Assembly (NCBI GenBank): GCA_025765595.1
Contig: JAIVFH010000040.1
Span: 124,001 to 188,000, forward strand
Reading direction: 5' to 3'
From: Obelidium mucronatum
Lineage: Eukaryota; Chytridiomycota; Chytridiomycetes; Chytridiales; Chytriomycetaceae
Length of the DNA stretch: 64,000 bases
Position numbers and translations under genes: made by a program
Shown: piece by piece, positions 56,201-64,000 of the stretch
How positions within the stretch are numbered: the stretch's first letter is position 1
How the letters are laid out: each line of letters begins with the position of its first letter
Notes under the pieces: generated by a model
Seen by the model: the letters and a program-made list of their open reading frames with translations, nothing else
What the model was told of the DNA's origin: nothing
Database searches by the model: none

Positions 56201-59106
56201 ATCGCTAGGCAACCAAATGGATGGAAGTTTCGAATATCTATATTTATTGGTCGTGGTAATTGTTGGCACGGTATTTTCTTTGTAGTTGAATGCACTGATG
56301 CATTTTCTGTTAGTACAGTATATTCTAACGCAAACTTCTATATATTCAGGTGGGAGAAGACTCTGTTGTAGGGCACACGCCGCTCTATGGCCGGTTACTC
56401 CAATTGGTCGTTCGGCTCCACCATTAAATTCTTTTACATAACTTGGCGAAGGTTTGTGTTCCCATAAATTATCGGGTTTTTCACAAATTTCATTAAAATC
56501 GTTTGTATCCATTTCACCTCTATCAGATCTCCATTCAACTATTTTAATATTGTGTTTCTTTGTATTTTCTCACCGAAATCCCCAATCTTTTGGTCTAAGT
56601 CTTTCTTGTTGTGATGCCATAATAACCATTTATATTTTGTATAGGCGTCAACAATCAAGCTTGCGTATTTATATCTGTGGTACGTTTCCATCAATAGTGG
56701 AAATGTATCTTCATATAATGTGTATCCAAAATTTGGTGCGGTAAGTTTTGACGAACCAATTGGCTTTCTTTTAATGGCAACTAATCCACATATTGGACAG
56801 TCCGTGTCGCATTTTGAAAAATCAAATTCAATATTTCTTTCCTTCAGTGTGCGACATACGCCTTTTACGCCGATGTGGTTCAATTTATAATGCCACTTCA
56901 TGTAATCATTTTCTACTTTCTTATTTTGTGAAGTTGGCATAATAAATTTCTTTTTCTTTTCTTCCTTAGCGTTTAATTGTTCATCTTTCTTATCGCTTGG
57001 TTTAGTTTTATTAGTTTTGGTATTATTTGTTATTTCTTTGTTTTGTCGGATTTTCGAAATTTCGAGATAATATAAGTCACCATGTCTTTTCCCTATTTGA
57101 ACCATTTGATTTAATTCTTTTAAATATAAATGTACCGCATTTTTGTTCAGAACGATTGCGTCGTCCGATTCACCCAGTAGGTGTGTGACTGACATCAACG
57201 CTTCCGTTAATTCAGGTACGTATAACACATCTTCGACTTTTCTATTTATTCCATTTCCAATTTCCAGGATAATTGTTCCGTATCCTTTTACCGGAATTTT
57301 TGAGTCGTTTGCTAAGTATACATATTTTCCATTTGATGGTCTAAAGTCAATTAAATCCTTTTTATTCGGAGTCATGTATTTCGACGCTCCACAATCAACC
57401 ATATCTTTGGATATCTCGGTATTTAATTTAACTTTGTTTGCGGTCAATTTGTTACATTTTTGGCAACCACAACATTTTATTTCAAATAATCCGACTTTGT
57501 TTAAAATATTTTCAAATAAATTCAATAAATAATTATTATCTTTCGATAATTCCGTTATAAAGTTGAAGTTCGCTTCTTTACTCATCGGAATCATTGTCGT
57601 TGTCGTCGGAAGAATCTCTTTCAGAGTCGTCATTGGTTTTTCTGGAATCTTCTTCGGTTCCTCCAACGAAACATGCTCTGGTGGGTTCAACTTCCTCCTT
57701 TTTATATTATGTTTGTTAATATTATTTATATTATTTTCATTTGAACTTACGTTCAACAAAGCTTGAAGTCTACTCATGTCTTCTTCTTTGACTTCGACAT
57801 GATTTCCACGCGATCGTTGTTCAGTCTTTGGCTTCTTTTTGTAAGTACTTTCACGTTCGCGTTGAAACTTGCTTCGTTTTGACTTTGCATCCAAAATCGC
57901 TTTTTCCAACTCTTTGTGTTTACCAAATTTCATCATAGTATTGACTTTGGAACAATCTTTGAGTTCGTGAGGAGCTCCCGAAGGATGGAGGACGCATTGA
58001 TTCACCGGGGATTCACTACGTTCGCGTTTCTTCGACTGGTAACTATTGTTTTGTTGTCGATGTTCGTCTTCGCGTTCGTATTTCTTACTGTATCGTCCCC
58101 CCTTGTAATATGGATCAAATATAGACGAATTTGCTTTGGCTTTAGCCGCGGTTTGTTCCTTTTCGAGCTCGTTTTGATAGTCTCGAAGACATCCACTCAT
58201 TGCATCCAGCAAGGTACGTGCCGAATTGAACTTATTGTGACCGTCTTTGCGAATTTCTGACGCAACATGCATGAAACAATTTCCCATTACAGTGTTGGGA
58301 TCGGGAAGCATTGCCTTACATGCCGCTAAGAACAAGTCCGTCAAGATATTATCCAACACCGTCGTTTCATCATTCGGTGCGTATCTCGGCTTTAATACTT
58401 GTGCTTCGTCTTTGAACTTTTCAGCTTCAGCCAGGAACGACTTCATATTGGCAGCGTCGTTGCGTTTAAATTGGCCCGCCAGATTCAAGACTTTCGTGAA
58501 ATACTCCGAGGCCTGGGTTCCCGAGGCATCAACGTGAGCGATTTCCGATTCCAAGACTTTGATAGCGTTGAACAAGGTAGGTTTCGCCTTAAACTTCTCA
58601 TCGCGAGACACTTTGTTGATTAAATCCGCATCTTTATGAAATAATTCATAAAGCTTCGCGAAAGCTTCAGCGTGGCGCGACTTAACTTTCTTTGCCTTTT
58701 CAACCTTCTTGTTGTATTGTTCAAGTTCCATGTCGTACGCCTTCCATTGAGATACGTACAAATTGTTTCTGTTTTCGTAACTCTTAATTGACGCAGCGTT
58801 TGCAGTAATATTTGTATTTGCAGTAGCAGCATCCGAAGCGCCTTCTTCAATAGTTTCAGGCATCAAGACCGGATGTTCAGGTCGTTGAATAGTTGGCTCT
58901 CTTGGCCCCGCGATGGTTTTATAGTCCATCAACTCATCGTCTTCGGTGAATTCATTATTGAATCCGAGACTTTGATAAATAATGGCCAAGTCTTTTTGAC
59001 ATTGTGCCCAGTTAAGAGCTGTGTAGCCCCCTTCATAAGTTTTGCGAAATTTCCCAATAAGGAAGTTCGCGTTTTTGTTTTGGCTCGAGTTGTCGTTTGA
59101 GAGCAT
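53265..59106 (-). CDS. copia Gag-Pol polyprotein, broken frame in the integrase region
   Basis: From the ATG at 59106, about 850 residues are open: Gag, with an unusual CX2HX5HX4C cluster (CVLHPSGAPHELKDC) in place of a standard CCHC knuckle; a protease site VDCGASKYM (Cys where Ser/Thr is usual); and the start of integrase with its HHCC zinc motif (WHYKLNHIG ... CPICG). From 56096 to 53265 a further 940 residues are open: a linker, reverse transcriptase (INAKWVFDYK, LIYVDDILIAS with the YVDD catalytic motif) and RNase H (SSTEAEFIAL, VKHMDIKMFFIREH). Between them, about 56,540-56,060, the integrase core changes frame three times. With otherwise open frames and matching LTRs these are recent lesions or assembly errors. 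Confidence 0.92.
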
Positions 59107-59131
59107 TATTACGTCGTTGAATACGTTGTTG

Positions 59132-59333
59132 TGTTTGAGATGTCAAACGGGAATTCTGGATAATAAAGTTATTGTTTATTGTGATTGTCTTTTTCGGAGT
59201 TTTAATTAGTAATAGAATATTCCAGAATCGTCCCGCCCGCCATACGCGTCCAACAACGGAATCCTGACGTATCCTTGAGTTGTCCGTGATCGTGATGGCT
59301 GGACTATTGGCGTTCTAGTCAGCGGATCAAACA
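59132..59333 (-). repeat. 5' LTR of the copia element
   Basis: 202 bp, same sequence as 52914-53115. Flanked on the right by the second GTCAA copy (59334-59338). Confidence 0.95.
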
Positions 59334-59929
59334 GTCAACAAGTTGAACGAGTCGGGAATTGCTCCAGCAAGATTACAATCATGGAGGGAGAGCTGGCAGA
59401 TATTTCTTAAGTTGCATATTTCTGAAGGAATGCAGCTTTCCATGAGATTGCAGTATGATAAGTCTAGAACACGCAGATCACTGAGATTTGCAACCGTTGT
59501 TGGAATAACACCATATGAATCACAATTAGCACCAAGCGAGAGAAGCTGCAGCGATTCCATCATCCATAGTTCGGGAGGTAATTGTCCCACGACACCTGCA
59601 TTAAATCCTTCCAAAGCTGTCAGCGTTGGATTCAAGAATGCTTTGGGAATTGGCTGATTAAGATCCAAGTTGGAAATATCCAGCTTTTTACTGTTTTTAG
59701 AGATCAAGGTTGCATAAACATGTTGATGGGTTTCCGGCAATTTAAACAGCATTCCATAATCGGGATCCAAGTGCAGCCAATACCGTTTCGCGTTTATCAA
59801 TGCAAACCCATCGCTCTCAATAATGCTGTTAATAAAGCGAGATAATCTCTTGTATCTCACGGCTGTTTGGGGATGTATCCAACCAAAGATTTCTTGGATT
59901 AGTTCTGCTGGCAACGCGTAAAAATGCAT
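59334..59929 (-). pseudogene. 5' half of the F-box/LRR gene, truncated by the copia insertion
   Basis: Starts at the ATG 59929 with an F-box-like motif (YALPAELIQEIFGWIHP), then linkers and leucine-rich repeats (LPPELWMMESLQLLSLGAN, LRVLDLSYCNL, IPSEICNLRNICQLSLHDCNLAGAIPDSF). It stops in the LTR within one or two codons (LLTV). F-box/LRR proteins usually act as substrate adaptors of SCF ubiquitin ligases, though in chytrids many such genes form large families. A truncated product of about 200 residues could still be made. The start codon lies only 24 bp after the stop of the upstream lipase gene on the same strand. Confidence 0.88.
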
Positions 59930-59953
59930 TATATTTGATAAATAATTAACAAG

Positions 59954-61858
59954 TTAAACAATACTATTAAACGATGACCTTCTCCTTCCTCCCCAAACGC
60001 CGCCCGTCGTTTTGTTCAACCCGGAATCTGTACTTGCAGCAGATATGCTACCTGTTGATCCCATTGGAGCTCTTGAAGCCATTTCCAATTCGCATTCATG
60101 TTTTGCCTTATCTAATGCAAATTCAACCATTGTTCGATTTCGGATCAAGGTTATATATGGCCACGTTGATTTCTCTCCTTTCAAAATCCAGTGCTTCATG
60201 GTTTCTTTGTTTGGATTGGAGAAAATGGCGGTAAAGTCCTTGTTTTATAAGCAAGAAGTTGGTTAGAAGTTTCGTCGCATTATTCTTAAAAAAATATAAA
60301 CACTCACACTTAATGTCAATGTTGGGGAAATAGTCACGTGTCCCAATATCTTATGCGAAAAAAGGGATTTGACTGTTGCTGGAAGGAATCCAAAGTAACC
60401 GATTTGATTTATCCTATGACGAAACTCGTTGAACATGAACGCCAAAATGCTTTCAAAGAAACTTGTTTTGCGATATTGAGGTCCTTTTGGAAGAAATGGT
60501 GTGGCGAGGGGGGATGATTGAGATACAATGAAATGGTTTACATTGAATAATTCAGCCAATCTGGTTTCTGGGGATTCTCTAATGTTCTTTTCGTGAGTTT
60601 TGAATTATAGAGAGGAATAGAAAACTCAACGAATCGTAAGAAGAATCGCCCCATTTTATGTCTGCGCGATAAAAAGTATAGAAGCCAGTGAGAACAGTAT
60701 GATAACGAAAAAGATGTCACCAACGGGAAGCAGTCCAAGGTACAACTTTCCCTGTTTTGTCTTTCGCCAACAAATCGACCGATCTAAATATTCCTAATGA
60801 GGACGCGCTTGCACAAGCAGCTGTTCGAATTAATACTGTTGGAGCGGTCAGATAATTTAAAAGTCGGGGAACTTCGTTTTTCCTGAAAACATAAACGCGT
60901 CAAAAAATCAAAGATCAAAACTTCGGTGCAATACCTCTCTGAGCTAACGGTTATGTTTAATATACGCCTTGTTTTTTTGAAAGCCTCCTCGAATGTGATA
61001 TCCCCCAAATTATCGTTCACACCCTGAGTCAGAACATTAGAGTCCAACAAGTAACCATGCTGAATCAATCGAATCAGTTTTCTTTTGTATCCACCCTTCC
61101 CTTCTCTCTTCTGAAATGCGTCCAACTTTATTCCACTGGCATCAAAAATCCGTGCCAATTCATCATCCGTGTGAATACAGATAAGCGCCGCCGCGAGAGC
61201 ACTTATAGATGATCCACTTATAATCCGCGGAAGCAAAGACTGCTCAAACAAAGTTTTTGCAACCCCAAAATGATACAAGGCAAATGAGGCACCCCCATGA
61301 AGAATCAAAGCAGAACAGCCGAATGACTGACGCGTATCTGTGAGAAATTCGTGCTTTCCAGAAGAGGGTGGGCATTTTGAGATTTCTTGGATATTTTTAA
61401 CCACCTGCGTAGATGTTGTTATGGCATATTGATGGCTATATGTGCTGACCTCTTCGTGGTAATCTTCAATCAGCTTCTTTGTTTTCAAAAACAAATGCGA
61501 ATAGAGATAGATTTCATTGAGGCCGCCTAGATTCCGCAATAAGCCTGTTGTTTGGAGGTCTCAGTTTGGGATCGCCCATCGACCATATGGAAGGCAACTC
61601 AATTACCGGAACGAAGAAGATAAATCATTTGAGAAATGTCTTTGGAGAGTCGAGCTTTGTTCAACATTTCTCTTCGATGTCGAATCAAGTTGTAATCGTA
61701 CACCAAACTCTCATCATCCAAACTCCAGTTCTTGTCAAGTTCTTTGATCCTGCCTTGCTTTTAAGCCATCTTGTATTCATAATGAGCAAAATATTTAAAT
61801 ACCGGTCCAGATTCTCTGCCGTTACACTCCAAACGCCATACGAGTTGGCGTTCGCCAT
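59954..61858 (-). CDS. patatin-type triacylglycerol lipase (Tgl3-5/SDP1-like)
   Basis: The N-terminal domain has the family block DYNLIRHRREMLNKARLSKD then LLRNLGGLNEIYLYSHL (joined across an intron, GTAATT-CAACAG) and TKKLIEDYHEEV. The patatin core follows: ALILHGGASFALYHFGVAKTL (oxyanion glycine loop) and LLPRIISGSSISALAAALICIHTDDEL. The nucleophile elbow reads GSSIS, so the last Gly of GxSxG is replaced by Ser while the Ser nucleophile stays. C-terminal parts include PTVLIRTAACASASSLGIF, LAKDKTGKVVPW, RLAELFNVNHFIVSQ and, at the end, WPYITLIRNRTMVEFALDKAK. The catalytic Asp of the DG(A/G)-type motif was not found with confidence (GDSSYDS is the nearest). It probably acts on lipid-droplet triacylglycerol. 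One frame change near 61,730 is likely an indel error. Confidence 0.86.
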
Positions 61859-61952
61859 TTTCGTCTCGAGGTGGAACTGATCTTCAATCTTCATTTCTCA
61901 TAATAAAATTAAGATAGTTTTATATTGAGTTGATTTTTTAAACTTTCAAAGG

Positions 61953-62997
61953 TTAATTTATCTTTATCGCTGACGTTTTTCGGCTCAAGGAAGGCTTCAT
62001 TGTTCCTGCGGGTGACCCCACCCTCCTCAGTGTTCCGCTTTCCTGCTCCAAACTATGAGATGTCGCAAAGGATCCATTGCCCCGGTATTCCGCAATCGCC
62101 TTTCCCATTCGACCTTCATAAGTTGAAAACAGAGTTAAAAACGCAACTTGAGTCAGAAAAATGAAGGACAAATATGGCATAGTCGACGATGGAGCGAAAT
62201 TGAGCAAAGCAAATACTACGATATTGTAGATCAGTATGAATCCTGCCCTTATAATGTTAAGTTTCGCTATTGTGTCGTACGCGAGAATGGTTCTTTCAGC
62301 AAGTGGCTTTGTCTGAAAAGATCTGCCACCATCGAGAGGAACTTGATTTACCGAGACATTTGCATTCGCTATTCCTTTTGCAGTGCGCATGGCTTTATAG
62401 AAGAGGTTTAAATTGCTCGCGACAATCAGGACTTCGATGGTGATGTCCAACCAAGTGTATATATTTCCAGATACAACTCCTTGCTCAAAGAAACCTATTT
62501 CAAAAGAAATTGGTTTTGTTGGTATTTCTTTTCGGGGATATTCAATGTGATCACTGTGGTCGGTGGAACGTACATCTCGAAATCTCGGGGACAAAGAGGT
62601 AGCCAGACGCGCCAGTATCCCAGATTCCAATGACAAATCTGACAGCTCCAATTATATAAGCCTGATACCAAAAGAAACGTATCTCGTTGTTGAGATATGC
62701 CACTTCTGCCAACCAACAAAACAAGGTAATCGTGAAAGCCAAATGGTAGAAAAAGTTCATTCCGAGTGTGAGAATATAGCACGAAGTATCTCCTCCGTTA
62801 AGCGGTCCAGGAATAAAGCGAACCATTGCGGCAAACGCGTACATTAAAGTCGCACATCCAAGACCCAAAAGTTTCGTGTACCGCACACTGGACACTTGAA
62901 TATGGGTGGCGTTCGAACTTATGTCGAAAATCATTTTTACATGAATCGCAAACCAGAACAGAGCGAGAGTCAACTGTCCGATGACAATCGGGTGCAT
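61953..62997 (-). CDS. unidentified seven-helix membrane protein
   Basis: Seven hydrophobic segments can be followed: VIGQLTLALFWFAIHVKMI, LLGLGCATLMYAFAAMV, ILTLGMNFFYHLAFTITLFCW, AYIIGAVRFVIGIW, YTWLDITIEVLIVASNL, IIRAGFILIYNIVVFALL and YLSFIFLTQVAFLTLF. The C-terminal 70 residues are Ser/Arg-rich and cytosolic-looking. The topology (short outside N terminus, seven helices, Ser-rich tail) would fit a receptor, but no GPCR class signature was recognised. The frame changes once or twice near 62,640-62,560 between helices 4 and 5, so the loop there is uncertain. Divergent from the gene at 63160 (162 bp apart). Confidence 0.65.
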
Positions 62998-63159
62998 TTT
63001 GGAAAATGCTATTGTCCAACAACAATTATTAAACTGCCGAATAATCTAATATGGGAAAATTATCCTGGGGGGGATATCCGATTAAAGAGGATTGAAGAAT
63101 AAGCTGGTTTCGGCGGGATTTATTATATCAAAAGAGATATTAATAAAAGCAGTTTACAA

Positions 63160-64000
63160 ATGCTTGTACAATCGGGCAAAATGCACCTTCGTCGCCGTGT
63201 TCGCATAACGGCTATTTCCGCTGTATTATTATTGGGTGGGATTTACAAACTCAAAGACTTGCTGATAAGCGAGGAGGCAAATGCAATTTCTTTGGAAAGG
63301 AAGGGTTTAGGCGCGGGTTCTTCTGAAACCGACGAACCCTCAACAGTCAAAGATTTAACCCCGGCAGAGCTTGGACTGACGCAGTGTATTATTGCCACGA
63401 ATGGACTGGACGTTTCTTCTCAAACGTCAAATGATGACAGCCAACAGAGACTGTCTATTCCACAATTACTCAAACTATGCCATACCGGTAAAGATCTTAT
63501 GATAACGCGTGATTATGCTCTGTCTGGACCAAAATTAAAGGATATTTATCTGTCAACCTGCTATCCGATTGAAATGAGTGCGGTAAGTCTTTTCAGTTGC
63601 CTGGTTATTTTAATTCGCGAGGAATAATATCTTTTTAGAGCCAAGGGGGTAGATCTATGGGGCATTGTTCTGACTTTGTCCAGTACATATTTCACTCAGG
63701 TATGCGCTTGAACCCTGAATTCGACGATGATACATGGATGCAAAAGATCAAAAACTGCCCACACTCTACCTATTTCCATGCTGCATATCCGGTATTTTAA
63801 ATGACATTCATTTTGGTCGCGAGATTCTAACCAATGAGCCAAATAGATTGACTTGTTTTTCACCTACAATCCAACAAAAATCCACAACATCTGGCTCCCA
63901 AACATTGAACAAATGGAGCGCTGGCAATCTTGGCTGCTACCCCAAACTCACGCCATTCTCTGTAAAGTTCGAATCCTTTGCACAGCTTTGGAAGAGTATA
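63160..64000 (+). CDS. type II membrane protein, glycosyltransferase-like (partial)
   Basis: The gene runs off the window. Exon 1 (63160-63582) has a basic cytosolic start (KMHLRRRVR) and one membrane helix (ITAISAVLLLGGIYKL), then a lumenal stem. Exon 2 starts at 63639 and ends at HAAYP near 63,790. Exon 3 (from about 63,847) reads FFTYNPTKIHNIWLPNIEQMERW ... ILCKVRILCTAL. The pattern IxLPNxEQxERW followed by a CK-R segment recalls glycosyltransferases with GT-B folds in fungi, but this is not certain. Met at 63181 is an alternative start. Confidence 0.6.

Larger units (their letters stand above)
52914..59333 (-). mobile_element. full-length Ty1/copia LTR retrotransposon, 6.4 kb
   Basis: Two 202-bp LTRs, a 5-bp target duplication and the gene order Gag, protease, integrase, reverse transcriptase, RNase H (read on the minus strand) identify a copia element. 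The LTRs are identical as far as could be read by eye, so the insertion is young. A purine tract (AAGGGGG on the element's plus sense, 53116-53122) lies next to the 3' LTR. No tRNA-matching primer site was recognised after the 5' LTR (sequence CAACAACGTATTC). Confidence 0.95.

Noticed and set aside
1..64000. tRNA, rRNA or CRISPR features
   Set aside because: No cloverleaf, rRNA or spaced-repeat pattern was noticed by eye. A tRNAscan or Infernal run would be decisive.

Overview
The window looks like nuclear DNA of a zoosporic (chytrid-like) fungus. Genes are dense, sit on both strands and carry many short GT-AG introns of about 45-190 nt. Fungal-type genes are present (Gti1/Pac2 WOPR regulator, WSC surface protein, Rtc3, Gut2, a GRAB golgin). 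A homologue of the ciliary protein CFAP141 and a cyclic-nucleotide-gated channel point to a lineage that keeps a flagellum. The taxon is inference.

Layout. 1-9 kb: a SAM-like protein, a CUE-domain membrane protein, a MAPR (cytochrome b5-like) gene, the splicing factor ISY1, a long GRAB-domain golgin and a second MAPR gene. 9-15.6 kb: a mucin-like four-WSC secreted protein, a third MAPR gene and the U1 snRNP protein LUC7. 15.6-25.6 kb: a receptor joining a beta-helix ectodomain to a class C 7TM core, an unknown acidic protein, an FCP1/NIF-like protein with an altered catalytic motif, a TCP11/Sok1 protein and Rtc3.

25.6-36.9 kb is mobile or accessory DNA: a 4.5-kb DNA transposon with 87-bp terminal inverted repeats and a PHD finger in its transposase, a serine recombinase, and a long transposase-like gene. 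37.5-52.5 kb returns to housekeeping genes: WOPR regulator, CNG-type channel, CFAP141, mitochondrial glycerol-3-phosphate dehydrogenase, PP2A methylesterase, VDAC and mRNA cap methyltransferase. 52.5-60 kb is an F-box/LRR gene cut in two by a young Ty1/copia element (202-bp LTRs read as identical, 5-bp target duplication). 60-64 kb holds a patatin-type lipase, an unidentified 7TM protein and the start of a type II membrane protein.

The genes do not form one pathway. Themes are RNA processing (ISY1, LUC7, cap methyltransferase), mitochondria (GUT2, porin) and surface sensing (WSC protein, receptor, channel, 7TM). Many genes contain single-base frame changes with no intron signal, while the protein pattern continues in another frame. 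Residual assembly indels are the simplest explanation, so the breaks should not be read as pseudogenes without raw reads. Exon boundaries were placed by eye from splice signals and reading frame.
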